From assembly GCF_000158915.1 (NCBI RefSeq), contig NZ_GG657754.1:2317763-2372512 (forward strand): 54,750 nucleotides of DNA. The letters are read 5' to 3'. The notes below the pieces were generated by a model. The model was not told the origin of the DNA. It ran no database searches and saw nothing but the letters and a program-made list of their open reading frames with translations. The DNA is from Streptomyces himastatinicus ATCC 53653. Lineage in GTDB: Bacteria > Actinomycetota > Actinomycetes > Streptomycetales > Streptomycetaceae. The translations under genes and the position numbers were made by a program. Position 1 is the stretch's first letter. Every line of letters begins with the position of its first letter. This document shows, one piece after another, positions 24,173 to 52,513 of this stretch.

Positions 24173-26347
24173 ATGGTGACATTCCACGAACTCCACGACC
24201 TGCGGCTGGGCAAGCTGAAGTCAACCGTCACCGAGTGGAAGGAGATGGTGAGCAAGCTGGAGAAACTCGCCAACGGCGGGGACGGCCACGTCAGCGCCGA
24301 CGACCTGGACAAAAAGGCCAAAGCGGCCGACTGGAAGGGTGACAACGCCCGAGTGATGAGGGTGTTCACCACCAAGACGGCGGAACAGTTCCAGGACATC
24401 CTCACCGAGGCACGCAGCGTGCACACGGTCCTCAGCGGTGCGCACTCGAAGTTCACCACGCACAAGCGCGATCTCCAGGACGTCGTCACACGCGCGGGCA
24501 AGAAGGACATCCATGTGACCGCCACCGGAACGGTCCAGGCCCGTGACGACGCCGATCCGAAGCCGACGCAGAAGGACATCGACGCGGTGGTCGGCGAGAT
24601 CAAGGCCGTCCTGGACGCGGCGGCGGAGACCGACCGGACCGCGGCCGCCGCGCTCAGATTCCACGCGAAGGACAAGTACGACTTCGGGTCCTCGGGGTTC
24701 AAGAGCTTCGACGCCGCGGAGCAGACCATCAAGGACTCCAACGCGTTCGTACGCCTCGCCAAGCACGATCCCAGCAAGCTCAGCAACGAGCAGCTCACCC
24801 GGCTCAACACCTTGATGAAGGCGCACAGCGGAGACCCGGTCTTCGCCGAGCGGGTGGCGGGAACGCTGGGCGGTGGTGGGACGCTCAAGTTCTGGTCGGG
24901 CGTCACCAATCTCGATGCCTGGGATCCCGACGGCAAGCATTACCGGAGTGGCGAACAGGACGAGCGGATGAAGCTCCTCCGCACGATGGAGGGGCGCTTC
25001 GGCACCACGCTGGGTCTGGCATCGCAGCAGGACGGTGCGGGCATCCACCAGTGGAAGGACCAAGTGATCGCGCAGGGAGGCCAGACCTTCCGCGGTGACG
25101 GCAACACCAGCGGCAGCGTGTACGGCTACCAGATCATGAGCAACCTGATGCGGCAGGGCACGTACGAGAAGGGGTTCCTCAACGATTACGGCGACTCCCT
25201 GACCGCGTACGAGAAGAAGCACACGGGGGACGTCCGGGACCCGGGCCCCGGCGGCAAGGTGCGCCACAATGTACTGCCCTGGGATGAGCTGGCCACGTAC
25301 GCACAGCCCGACCCGTTGCACTTCGGGGACAAGAACGACACGGGCCGGGACCCGATGACCGGGTTGATGAAGGCTCTGTCCAACAATCCCGACGCCTCCA
25401 CCGATTTCTTCAGCTCCGACGAGCCCCAGGACAACGCCAAGTGGGTGCTCAAGGACCGGCCGGAGTTCGACGACCACGACGTGGACAGCGACTACGGTTC
25501 CGTGGACGACTTCAAGGGCCCGCGGGCGATGTACGAGGCGACTGGTGACGCGCTGACGGCCGCGGCAACCGGTGTCGACCCCAACGACCCCTCGGCGAAG
25601 GCGCCCCCGCACACGCCTGAGCACCGGGAGGTCCTGGACAAGTCGCTGCACTACCTGTCCCAGCGGAAGGACGACTTCCCGCCGGAGATGCGCGACGACA
25701 TGGCCAAGGTCCTGGTCAACCACGGAGATGCGTTCCACTACACCGCCTCCGCCTTGGCCGACCACCCCGACGATCCGAGGGAGCTGGACCGCAGAGAGTT
25801 GCTGGAGGTCACCAAGCAGATCTCCCGCGACCAGGACGCGTACGGCCTCCTCAACGACGGCATCAATCGCGAGATGATCCGCGACATCCACCACGACAAG
25901 CCCGAGGACCCGAGGGAGACCCTGCAGCGCGCGGGTCATACCGTGGGCTTCCTGGAAGAGGCGCGGTACCAGGCGCTGGCGGACAAGGCCGCGGCGGACA
26001 AACAGGATGTCGCCTGGAAGCAGACCTGGGCTTACCACGGCGCCGGAACGGTGGCGAGTTTCATCCCGGAGGGGCATATGGCCGGCCTTCTGGACCGCGA
26101 GGCGTATCTGCTGTCGTACAAGTGGCGCGTGGATGAGGAGGCACGCATCACCAAAGGCAACATTGAGCAGAACGGCGAAACGTTCATGGGACGGCAGCAC
26201 CAACTCGAGGCGCTCGCAAAGATCTGGCACGACCAGAACCCCCATGAACGAATCACCGACTACACGGCCACTGGGGACATCAACTCAGCGGCGGTAAACG
26301 GCAACACGACCGCCCGCGGGCTCACTGGTCGGCAGCCCCCACACTGA
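24173..26347 (+). CDS. Large WXG-type protein, putative type VII effector or structural protein
   Basis: A 724-residue hydrophilic protein. The N-terminal 100 residues are helical with the motif AADWKGDNARV (Trp54-x-Gly), like WXG/LXG-type type VII substrates. The remainder is rich in Asp and Lys and has no domain I can name. Notable stretches are KFWSGVTNLDAWDP, LPWDELATYAQPDPLHFG and ASFIPEGHMAGLLDREAYLLSYKWRVDEEA. No signal peptide and no recognised nuclease or deaminase toxin motif at the C-terminus. It starts 56 bases after the WXG-like small gene and ends 16 bases before a lipoprotein gene, so it forms a three-gene unit. Similar uncharacterised proteins are common in Streptomyces. Confidence 0.7.
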   Translation: MVTFHELHDLRLGKLKSTVTEWKEMVSKLEKLANGGDGHVSADDLDKKAKAADWKGDNARVMRVFTTKTAEQFQDILTEARSVHTVLSGAHSKFTTHKRDLQDVVTRAGKKDIHVTATGTVQARDDADPKPTQKDIDAVVGEIKAVLDAAAETDRTAAAALRFHAKDKYDFGSSGFKSFDAAEQTIKDSNAFVRLAKHDPSKLSNEQLTRLNTLMKAHSGDPVFAERVAGTLGGGGTLKFWSGVTNLDAWDPDGKHYRSGEQDERMKLLRTMEGRFGTTLGLASQQDGAGIHQWKDQVIAQGGQTFRGDGNTSGSVYGYQIMSNLMRQGTYEKGFLNDYGDSLTAYEKKHTGDVRDPGPGGKVRHNVLPWDELATYAQPDPLHFGDKNDTGRDPMTGLMKALSNNPDASTDFFSSDEPQDNAKWVLKDRPEFDDHDVDSDYGSVDDFKGPRAMYEATGDALTAAATGVDPNDPSAKAPPHTPEHREVLDKSLHYLSQRKDDFPPEMRDDMAKVLVNHGDAFHYTASALADHPDDPRELDRRELLEVTKQISRDQDAYGLLNDGINREMIRDIHHDKPEDPRETLQRAGHTVGFLEEARYQALADKAAADKQDVAWKQTWAYHGAGTVASFIPEGHMAGLLDREAYLLSYKWRVDEEARITKGNIEQNGETFMGRQHQLEALAKIWHDQNPHERITDYTATGDINSAAVNGNTTARGLTGRQPPH

Positions 26348-26363
26348 TCCGAGGAACCTCCCC

Positions 26364-26906
26364 ATGAAACGCAGCTCCATCTGTCTACTCGTCGGCGCGC
26401 TTCTGGTGGGTGCCGTCGGCTGCGGCGGCGATGACCGCGACTACGCGGTACCCAAGAAACTCTGCGGCACAAAGGTCGACCCTGATGTACTCGCCCCGCT
26501 GCTACCGGCCGGCGAGGAAGTACACCAGCGTGTCAATTCGCGAGACCTAGGTGCGACCTGCGATGTTTCCGTGACGGGCGAGGGAGGTAAGGGCGGCTCG
26601 TCGGTGATGTACATCAAACGGGACGCCGTCCCCGAGGGCGACGACCCCCTGAAGGTCATGAGGGACATGCTGATCCGGTCCGGCAACCCGAAGAGGGTGG
26701 ACATCGGGGACGACGCCCGGATCGCGGACTCGGCTGGGCTCGTCACCCTGTCCTGTCCGCCGAAGGGGAAGGACACCACCCTCGCGCTGGAGGTCGATCT
26801 GTTCACCTCGACCCCCAAGGATGTCTCCGAACGCCGCAAGGCCCTGGAACGATTTCTGCGCTCCTACCTCCCCACCGCGGCCAAGGCGCAGGGCTGCCGT
26901 AGCTGA
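26364..26906 (+). CDS. Lipoprotein of unknown function
   Basis: A 180-residue exported lipoprotein: MKRSSICLLVGALLVGAVGC has a signal peptide with lipobox and Cys20. The mature part contains three further Cys residues at spaced positions (LCGT, TCDVS, LSCPP) plus a C-terminal GCRS, so disulfides are possible. Third gene of the WXG cassette, 16 bases after the large protein. It could act as immunity or surface partner, but nothing in the sequence proves it. Its 3' end faces the ubiD gene seven bases away. Confidence 0.8.
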   Translation: MKRSSICLLVGALLVGAVGCGGDDRDYAVPKKLCGTKVDPDVLAPLLPAGEEVHQRVNSRDLGATCDVSVTGEGGKGGSSVMYIKRDAVPEGDDPLKVMRDMLIRSGNPKRVDIGDDARIADSAGLVTLSCPPKGKDTTLALEVDLFTSTPKDVSERRKALERFLRSYLPTAAKAQGCRS

Positions 26907-26913
26907 GAGCGGC

Positions 26914-28395
26914 CTAGAGGACGTCCCCCAGCGGCCGGGCACCCGCGAGGAGTTGGCGGGTGCGTTCTTGGACCGCCTGGGGGTAGTTCTCGGCGAAGGA
27001 GGCGATGTTCAGGTCGTCCTCGCGGAGGCAGTCGAAGAGGACGGTCGGGCCGCGGCCGGTTTCCCGTTCCGCGTCGGTGTAGCACACCATCAGGTGCATG
27101 ATGGCGGTGTCGGGGAGGACGTGGATGCCGGTGGTGGGGTGGGAGCGGGTGGCGAAGCCCCAGAGGACGTCGCGCAGGTCGGTGGGGTCGATGTCGTGGT
27201 CGAGGACCATGATCCGGGTGACCCACCAGCCGCCGTGCGGAAAGGCGTCGCACGCCTCGCCGATGGCCCGGCACAGCTGCTCGGATGAGGTGAAGCCGGT
27301 GCGCTCGCGCCAGTCGCGGTCGACGGTGACGGCCAGTACGTGGACCGCGGTCTCCGGGATCATCCAGGACGCCGCGATCGGCAGACCGGCCTCGCGCAGG
27401 TAGTGGGTCCAGCGGGCGGAGTGGGTCAGCCCGACGAGGGTGTGGTCCTCGTCGACCGGCTTGCCCGCGCACACCACCGGCATGATCGGGTCGTCGCGGT
27501 GGGTGATGGCGGTGACGGTGTACGCGGGCAGCTCCACCTGCCAGTCGGGGATGTAGCCCGCGAACTCGCCCATCGGGCCTTCGGGTATCAGTTCGTCGTG
27601 GTTGATGTACCCCTCGATGACGATCTCGGCGGTGGCGGGCACCTCCAGGTCGACGGTCCGGCAGCGGACCAGCTCCACCGGGCGGCCGTAGTAGGCGCCG
27701 AGGTAGGCGGCCTCGTCCACCTCCTCCGGCAGCGACATGGTGGACACGAACGGGACGGCGGGTTCGGCGCCGAGGACCAGCGCGAAGGGGGTGCGTTCGC
27801 CGCGTTCGCGCCACATGTCGTCGATGACGCCGATGTGCTGCGGCGAGCCGGTGAAGGTGGCCATGCGGTGGGAGTCGTGCAGCATGGCCCGTGCGAGGCC
27901 CCAGTTGGTCCAGCGGCGGTCGGGGCTGCGCAGGACGAAGGTACCGATGGTGTTCACGTACCGTCCGCCGTCGCCGTGGTGCAGCAGCGGGAACGGGAAG
28001 CGGGTCAGGTCGGCGTCGGCGCCGAGCAGGACGTTCTCCTGGCAGGGTCCCGACGCCACCGTGACGGGCGGGATGGGCGCGGCCGACTGGGCGGCGACCA
28101 GCCCGTCCAGCAGTCGCAGCGGTCGGGTGTCCGGGTCGAGCCCGAGGGAGAGCGCGACCCGGGCGTACGGGGTGTCGGGGACGCTGCTGTACGCGGCGGG
28201 CGCCGTGAGGACCCGGAAGCCGGGCGTGAAGCCCCGGACGCGGGAGAGCAGATGGGCCGGGGCGCGGTGCTCCGTGGCGTAGCGGGCGATCGCGCCGATC
28301 TCCAGCTCGGCGTCCACCTCGTCGTCGATGACCCGCAGATCGTCGAGCTTGGCCAGGGCGTCCAGGTAGTCGCGCAGACTGGACAGGTGATTCAT
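26914..28395 (-). CDS. UbiD-family prenyl-FMN decarboxylase
   Basis: Decarboxylase of 493 residues that needs prenylated FMN. Family landmarks: NTIGTFVLRSPDRRWTNWGLARAMLHD (FMN/metal site), FVSTMSLPEEVDEAAYLGAYYGRPVELVRC, the catalytic Glu segment ELIPEGPMGEFAGY, and the C-terminal VLDHDIDPTDLRDVLWGFATR. UbiD enzymes remove CO2 from alpha,beta-unsaturated acids. Last gene of the PKS operon, overlapping the UbiX gene by four bases. In the reported 9-methylstreptimidone cluster, loss of smdK gave a carboxylate analogue and revealed terminal diene formation; this gene is the best candidate for that step (equation with SmdK is from memory). No thioesterase is fused to the PKS, so it may act after hydrolysis. 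Confidence 0.92.
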   Translation of the reverse strand: MNHLSSLRDYLDALAKLDDLRVIDDEVDAELEIGAIARYATEHRAPAHLLSRVRGFTPGFRVLTAPAAYSSVPDTPYARVALSLGLDPDTRPLRLLDGLVAAQSAAPIPPVTVASGPCQENVLLGADADLTRFPFPLLHHGDGGRYVNTIGTFVLRSPDRRWTNWGLARAMLHDSHRMATFTGSPQHIGVIDDMWRERGERTPFALVLGAEPAVPFVSTMSLPEEVDEAAYLGAYYGRPVELVRCRTVDLEVPATAEIVIEGYINHDELIPEGPMGEFAGYIPDWQVELPAYTVTAITHRDDPIMPVVCAGKPVDEDHTLVGLTHSARWTHYLREAGLPIAASWMIPETAVHVLAVTVDRDWRERTGFTSSEQLCRAIGEACDAFPHGGWWVTRIMVLDHDIDPTDLRDVLWGFATRSHPTTGIHVLPDTAIMHLMVCYTDAERETGRGPTVLFDCLREDDLNIASFAENYPQAVQERTRQLLAGARPLGDVL

Positions 28396-29032
28396 ACCGG
28401 TTCCTCACCTCGGGGTCGGGGTCGGGCGTGCTGCCGGGCGTCGCGCATCCCGTTCCAGCGGACGGCCTTGGGCGTGTCGATGCCGAACTGGTCGAGCACA
28501 CGGGTCACGGTGTGGTCGACGATGTCGTCGGCCGTCTCCGGGTGCTGGTAGAAGGCGGGCATCGGCGGCAGGATCACCGAGCCCATGCGGGACAGCGCGA
28601 GCATGTTCTCCAGGTGGATGTCGCTCAGCGGGGTTTCCCTGGGCACCAGCACCAGCTTGCGGCGCTCCTTCAGGGTGACGTCGGCGGCGCGCGCCACCAG
28701 TCCGTCGGCGAAGCCCATGCGGATCGCCGCGAGGGTCTTCATGCTGCACGGGACGATCACCATGCCGTCCGTGCGGAAGGAGCCCGAGGAGATGGCCGCG
28801 CCCTGGTCCTCCGGGGTGTGGGTGACGTCGGCGAGCGCGGCCACCTCGCGGACGCTCATCGAGGTCTCGTACTCGATGGTGGAGCGCGCCCAGCGGCTGA
28901 TCACCAGATGGGTTTCCACCCCGCCGTGCTCGCGCAGCCGCTCCAGCAGCCGCACCCCCAGCACGGCCCCGGTGGCGCCGGTGATGCCCACCACGATCCT
29001 GGCGGGTGCGGGGTCGTCCATCGGCAGCGCCA

Positions 29033-29033
<1 letters not shown>
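28392..29033 (-). CDS. UbiX-family flavin prenyltransferase
   Basis: Makes prenyl-FMN for the adjacent UbiD-type enzyme by joining dimethylallyl phosphate to FMN; about 213 residues. GITGATGAVLGVRLLERL binds flavin phosphate, CSMKTLAAIRMGFADGLVARAADVTLKERRKLVLVPRETPLSDIHLENML is the conserved UbiX core, and the C-terminal extension RQHARPRPRGEEPV is variable. ATG 29033 has AGGAGG four bases upstream; a GTG at 29036 is possible. The start overlaps the PKS stop, and its stop overlaps ubiD, giving direct coupling of PKS, cofactor synthesis and decarboxylase. Confidence 0.93.
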
Positions 29034-48186
<19,153 letters not shown>

Positions 48187-48190
<4 letters not shown>

Positions 48191-50178
48191 CGCGTTCCTC
48201 CGACGGACAGCCGGGACAGACGGTGGTCGACAGCGGTCCGTATCTCCATGCGCGACTCGGGCGCCGCGCTCATACGGTCCTCCTGGTTTCGCACGTACTG
48301 GTGATGGAGGACAGCGGTGGAGAGCAGATAGACGAACGTCTGATCCTCTTTGGTGCTGATCTCGGGATCGGGAGTCGACATGACCTTGTTGACGAGCTTG
48401 CGCGCGAAGGCCGGGTCGACGCAGTCGAGATGGGCGAGTTCGGTGTCCGAGAGCAGCAGTTCCATGTAGTCGGGGCGCCGGTCCTTGAACGCGGCGGCAC
48501 CCGGTGCGCGATACGGCTGTTTGGGCCGGGTGAGGCTGGATTGGGGCAATTCGCCGCGGAACGCCTTCTTGAGGATGGCCTTCTCCTGGAATCCGTCGTC
48601 GTAACCGAGGTTCACGGACGCCGCCGCCCGCACCACGGCCGGGTCGAGGAACGGGCAGCGGTTCTCCACGCTGTGCGCGAGGCTCATCCGCTCGCCCTGG
48701 GTGGACAGCAGATAGCCCGCGAGGAGGGTCTTGTATTCGAGCCACTGCGCCTTCTGGGTCGGCGACAGCGCGGCGTAACCGGGGGTGGCCCCGACGAGGT
48801 CGAGGAGGTCCCCGAACGGCTCGTCGCGGTCTTTCAGCAGCCGTACCGCGAACCGGCCGTTCTGGTAGCGGAGTTCATGCGAGAAGAGCCCCGGCAGCCG
48901 CTCGGTGGAGAACTGGCTGAAGAGTCCGGTCAGATGCTTACGGTGACCGGGTCCGAAATGGCCGAGTTCGGGGTAGAGGCTGGCGAGTTTGGCCGCCTTC
49001 TCCTCGTCCGACAGGTCGTTCCACGACGCACGCAGCAGGGTCTCGCGGAACAGCGAATAGCCGAGGAACGCCTCGTCGGCCCCCTCACCGCTCAGGATCA
49101 CCTTGATTCCGCTGTCCCGCACATGGCGCGACAGCAGATACATCGGAACGAACGCGGTGCGGAAGGCGGGGACTTCGGCGTGATAGACCGCCTCGGGGAA
49201 GTTCTCGGCGATGTCGGCGCTCGATATGGCGAGCGAGGAGTGGAGCGTGCCGAGATGCGCGGCGACGCTGCGCTGGCTGCCGGACTCGTCGAAGGTCTTG
49301 TCCTCGAATTCCACCGAGAAGGTGCGCACCTGGCTGCGGGAGAGGTCGGTGGCGAGCTTGGTGACGATGGACGAGTCGAGTCCGCCGCTCAGGTAGACGC
49401 CGACCTCGACATCGCTGCGCAGCCGCAGCTCGACGCTCTTGCGCAGCTCCTCGCGGACGAAGGCGGCCGCGTCCTCCTCGGTTCCGGTGAACGGCGGCGC
49501 GTCGACGCGCAGCTGTTCGTACGTGCTCAGCAAGCGCCGCTCCCCGCGCACGGTGAGGAGGCCGCCCACCGGAACCTGGCGGATGTCGCGGAACGGGGTG
49601 CGGTCGGGCAGCGGCGTCCAGACGGCGAAGATCGACGCCAGCTCCCGGGGATCCAGCTCGAAGCGGAAGCCGGGGAACGCGCGGAACGCCTTCATCTCGG
49701 AGGCGAAGAGGAACGCGTCGGGGCGGTCGGCGTAGAAGAGCGGGCGTTTGCCGTACCGGTCGCGGGCGAGGAAGAGTTCACCGGTGGCCGCGTCCCGGAC
49801 CGCCAGGCCGAAGGCGCCGTTGAAGCGGGTGAGGCAGGCGGGCCCCCACTGGATCCACGCCTGGAGCACGACTTCGGTGTCGGATTGGGTACGGAACGTC
49901 CGGCCGAGCCCGCGTAATTCGTCGCGCAGCTCGATGTGGTTGTACAGCTCGCCGTTGAAACAGATCCAGTACCGCCCGGTGCGGTCCGCCATCGGCTGTG
50001 AGCCCCCGGCGATATCGATGATCGACAGTCGGACGGCCCCCATCGCGATGCCGTCGTCGAGGTAGTACCCCGCCTCGTCCGGGCCGCGGTGGTGAATGAG
50101 TGACAGCATCGAGGTGATGACCTGGGGCACGGCATCACCCTGGAGTTCAGCGGAAAGGAAACCGGCAAGTCCGCACAT
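48187..50178 (-). CDS. AsnB-type amidotransferase for the malonamyl starter
   Basis: Class II glutamine amidotransferase of 663 residues. After Met1 removal the nucleophile is Cys2 (MCGLAGFLS); the glutaminase domain has HHRGPDEAG, FNGELYNH and QSDTEVVL. The synthetase domain has the ATP-pyrophosphatase motif YLSGGLDSSIV and GEGADEAFLGY. In glutarimide clusters the homologous enzyme is thought to amidate malonyl-ACP. The protein is encoded between the discrete ACP (43 bases upstream) and the PKS (4-base overlap), which supports that role over asparagine synthesis. The start is fixed by the required MCG. Codon 88 is TTA (49915-49917), so translation may depend on bldA. Confidence 0.93.
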
Positions 50179-50221
50179 GGCAGTGGCAGTCCTCTTACGG
50201 GGTCGGGTCGGGCTCGGCGAG

Positions 50222-50479
50222 TTACCGGGGGTTCGGCTCGGCGAGCTTGCGGGCCACGAAGTCGTCGATCGAGGAGAGGGAGACGAAGACATCGGTGAGG
50301 ATGTCGGCCTCGTCCATCTGGAACGCGAACTCGTCCTCCAGGAAGTTCATGAGCTGGATATAGCCGAAGGAGTCGATGACCCCGGCCTTGAAGAGATCGG
50401 TGTCGGCGTCCAGGTCGCCGCCGAACTCGACCAGAAAGCGTTCCTCGATGTACTGCTGGATCTTCTCTGTCCTGCTCAT
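50222..50479 (-). CDS. Discrete acyl carrier protein
   Basis: An 85-residue ACP with the phosphopantetheine site Ser37 in GVIDSFGYIQL, acidic helix II and a family-typical LVEFGGDLDADTDLF helix I/loop. It probably carries malonate and then malonamate made by the AT and the AsnB-type enzyme, before loading to module 1. ATG 50479 lies one base after the AT stop (TGATATG). A longer in-frame start at 50530 would fall inside the AT gene and was not used. Cytoplasmic. Confidence 0.92.
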   Translation of the reverse strand: MSRTEKIQQYIEERFLVEFGGDLDADTDLFKAGVIDSFGYIQLMNFLEDEFAFQMDEADILTDVFVSLSSIDDFVARKLAEPNPR

Positions 50480-50480
50480 A

Positions 50481-51365
50481 TCAGGGCCCTGTTTTCTTGG
50501 TCGGGGACGGGGCGGGGATTGCGGCCGCACGGATCTTCTCCACCATGCGAAGGAGCGATTTTCCGCCCACTTCTTCGCAGGCGAACCGGGGGTCGCGGGC
50601 GAGCAGATGGCGGACGCTGTCCGTCCAGCGCACCGGTTCGACGAGCTGCTGGCTCAGCGTCGCCACGATTGCGCCCTTTTCGTACGGGCGTCCGCTGACG
50701 TTCGCGACCACCTCGGCCATGGGCTCGGCGAAGGTGAATTCCTTGAGGTAGCGCTCGAACTCCGCGCGGGCCGGCTCCATGTACCGGGAGTGGAACGGCG
50801 CGCTGACCCGCAGCGGCGCGAACCGGATGCCGCGTTCCTTGAACGTCGCGTGGGCGGCGCGCAGCGCCTGGGCCGGACCGGCGATGACGAGCTGTGCGTC
50901 GGTGTTGAATCCCGCGATGTCCAGGCCGTCGACGCCGTCCTGCCCGAGGATGTCGAGCAGTTGCGGCGCCGGGGTGTCCATCACGGCCGTCATACCGCCG
51001 CCGGAGGCCGCCGCCATCAGCTCGCCGCGCTTCTTGACGAGCCTGAGGCCGGTCTCGAAGTCGAACACCCCCGCGGCCAGCAGGGCGTTGTATTCACCGA
51101 GGCTGTGCCCGAGATAGCAATCGGCGGGCCGGTCCTCGCGCCGTGTGCGCTCGAACATCTGTAACGCGTTGACGGTGTAGAGCGCGGGCTGTGTGTATTC
51201 CGTGCGGGACAGCGCGTCGTCGGGGTTGTCACGGCACAGGGCGACGAGGTCGTAGTCCAGTACGTCACAGGCGAATTGGGTGAGTCCGGGATAGCGCTCG
51301 AAGGCATCCTTGCCCATTCCCCGGAATTGCGAACCCTGCCCGGGAAAAAGAATCGCGAAAACCAT
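50481..51365 (-). CDS. Discrete malonyl-CoA acyltransferase (trans-AT)
   Basis: FabD-like acyltransferase of 294 residues that loads malonyl units on the ACPs of the AT-less PKS and probably on the discrete ACP. Motifs: LFPGQGSQFRGMG, catalytic Ser88 in LGHSLGEYNAL, a conserved Arg in VKKRGELM, and SAPFHSRYM with the catalytic His. These fit malonyl rather than methylmalonyl specificity, which agrees with methyl groups being made by the MT. ATG 51365 has a GAAAGG upstream. First gene of the polyketide operon. Codon 68 is TTA (51162-51164). Confidence 0.94.
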   Translation of the reverse strand: MVFAILFPGQGSQFRGMGKDAFERYPGLTQFACDVLDYDLVALCRDNPDDALSRTEYTQPALYTVNALQMFERTRREDRPADCYLGHSLGEYNALLAAGVFDFETGLRLVKKRGELMAAASGGGMTAVMDTPAPQLLDILGQDGVDGLDIAGFNTDAQLVIAGPAQALRAAHATFKERGIRFAPLRVSAPFHSRYMEPARAEFERYLKEFTFAEPMAEVVANVSGRPYEKGAIVATLSQQLVEPVRWTDSVRHLLARDPRFACEEVGGKSLLRMVEKIRAAAIPAPSPTKKTGP

Positions 51366-51470
51366 GGCGCCTTTCAGGTGGACACCAGAAGAAGAGCCGG
51401 TTAATGAGGTCGGCCCTAAATCAGCATCGAGGAAACGCGTTGACGCATGCAAGGGGCACCCATGTGGCGA

Positions 51471-51512
51471 ACGTTACACACTCGCATTTTGCCAAACTAG
51501 TGATGTCCCTAG
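51471..51512 (-). promoter_or_regulatory. PAS-LuxR (PimM-type) box and predicted promoter of the polyketide operon
   Basis: CTAGTGATGTCCCTAG at 51497-51512 matches 14 of 16 positions of the PimM-type operator CTVGGGAWWTCCCBAG. On the minus strand, a possible -10 TAACGT lies at 51476-51471, with the -35 position overlapping the box, the usual layout for activation by this class. The operon would start about 100 bases before the AT codon. The same region has a CTAGTG direct repeat (51497 and 51509). The box match is seen; regulation is inferred. Confidence 0.55.
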
Positions 51513-51562
51513 TGGTTCCTGGACAGCGACAGAAACCGGACCGCCCTGACCAATTCGCGTGC

Positions 51563-51591
51563 TTGACAGCCACCGCGCACCACAGGATTAC
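51563..51591 (+). promoter_or_regulatory. Possible promoter of the type II thioesterase gene
   Basis: A perfect TTGACA at 51563-51568 with a weak AT-containing -10 (around 51585-51591, GGATTAC) 16-17 bases later. It reads toward the thioesterase start at 51681. Only the -35 is convincing. Confidence 0.3.
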
Positions 51592-51680
51592 TGAATTCCC
51601 GCCCCGCGTCCCCGCCATCGGACGACTCCTTCATCACGCGACCCTGTCAACACGCGCATCCGCCACCGGAAGGTCACACC

Positions 51681-52445
51681 ATGAGCGTCCCGATCACCGA
51701 CCCCTGGCTCCAGCCGCTGCGGCCCCCCGCTCAGTCCGCCGCGGTGGCTCCGGAGCGCCGGGACCGGCTGGTGTGCTGGCCGCCCGCGGGCGGCTCCGCC
51801 ACCTTCTTCCACGCCTTCGCCGCCGCACTCCCGGAGGCCGAGGTCTGGGCCGTCCAGCCCCCGGGCCGGGCCAACCGCCGCCGCACACCGCCCGTCACCG
51901 TGCCCGAGGAGGCCGTGGAGGGCGTTCTCGCCGCGCTCGACAAATTGCCGCCCAGCGACGGCCGCCTGATCTTCATGGGCCACAGCATGGGCGCGGCCAT
52001 GACCCACCTCCTGGCCACCCGCGCGCCCGCGCCCCCGGATCTCGTCGTCCTCTCCGCATGGCCGGTTCCCGGCCGGTTCGTACGGCACCCCCTCGGCAAA
52101 CCGGCCGCCGAACTCGGCACCGACGATCTCTTCGCCTTCCTGCGCTCCCTGGACACCCCCGGGCTGGCCGATCTGGACGACGCCCTGGTGGCCGAATATC
52201 TCCTCCCGCCCCTGAAGTCCGACCTCCTCCTGGGCGAGGGCCTCGCCGCCATGACCGACCGCACCTGGACCAAGTCCCCGGTCGTCCTCGTCGCCGCGGA
52301 CGACGACCCGGTCTTCTCCCCCGCCGAGGTCGCTGCCTGGGGCGATGTCGTCGACGTCCGCGACCGGATCCAGCTCGCCGGCGGTCACTTCGCCCTCTCC
52401 GCACACGTCGACACGGTGGCCGAGGCCATCCGGCGCGCGCTGTAG
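51681..52445 (+). CDS. Type II thioesterase
   Basis: Alpha/beta-hydrolase thioesterase of 254 residues of the GrsT/RifR type that usually hydrolyses stalled or wrong acyl groups from carrier proteins. Motifs: CWPPAGGSATFFHAF, QPPGRANRR, nucleophile Ser102 in GHSMGAA, VLVAADDDPVFSP with the acid and His236 in GGHFAL. GGAAGG stands before the ATG. Divergent from the AT gene with 315 bases between. The PKS has no TE, so this enzyme could also release the chain, but editing is the safer reading. Confidence 0.88.
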   Translation: MSVPITDPWLQPLRPPAQSAAVAPERRDRLVCWPPAGGSATFFHAFAAALPEAEVWAVQPPGRANRRRTPPVTVPEEAVEGVLAALDKLPPSDGRLIFMGHSMGAAMTHLLATRAPAPPDLVVLSAWPVPGRFVRHPLGKPAAELGTDDLFAFLRSLDTPGLADLDDALVAEYLLPPLKSDLLLGEGLAAMTDRTWTKSPVVLVAADDDPVFSPAEVAAWGDVVDVRDRIQLAGGHFALSAHVDTVAEAIRRAL

Positions 52446-52477
52446 CCGCGGGGTCCGGCCGACGGCCGAGATAGTAC

Positions 52478-52493
52478 GCTCCGCCCCCGGAGC
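52478..52493. terminator. GC hairpin between thioesterase and response regulator
   Basis: GCTCCG-CCCC-CGGAGC forms a perfect 6-base stem with a 4-base loop, 33 bases after the thioesterase stop. No U run follows, so it is a weak terminator candidate or an element of the response regulator leader. Confidence 0.3.
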
Positions 52494-52513
52494 GGGGCTG
52501 CCAAGATGAGCGA

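Noticed and set aside
48191..48745. Upstream extension of the PKS frame to 48745
   Set aside because: It reads through the amidotransferase gene in another frame. ATG 48190 has a good ribosome site and fits the start of KS1.
48223..49917. 564-residue plus-strand frame opposite the amidotransferase
   Set aside because: Mirror of AsnB codons with no recognisable domain.
51681..52445. Thioesterase as the missing chain-release domain
   Set aside because: Sequence is of the type II editing class and the gene is separate and divergent; a release role was kept only as an alternative.
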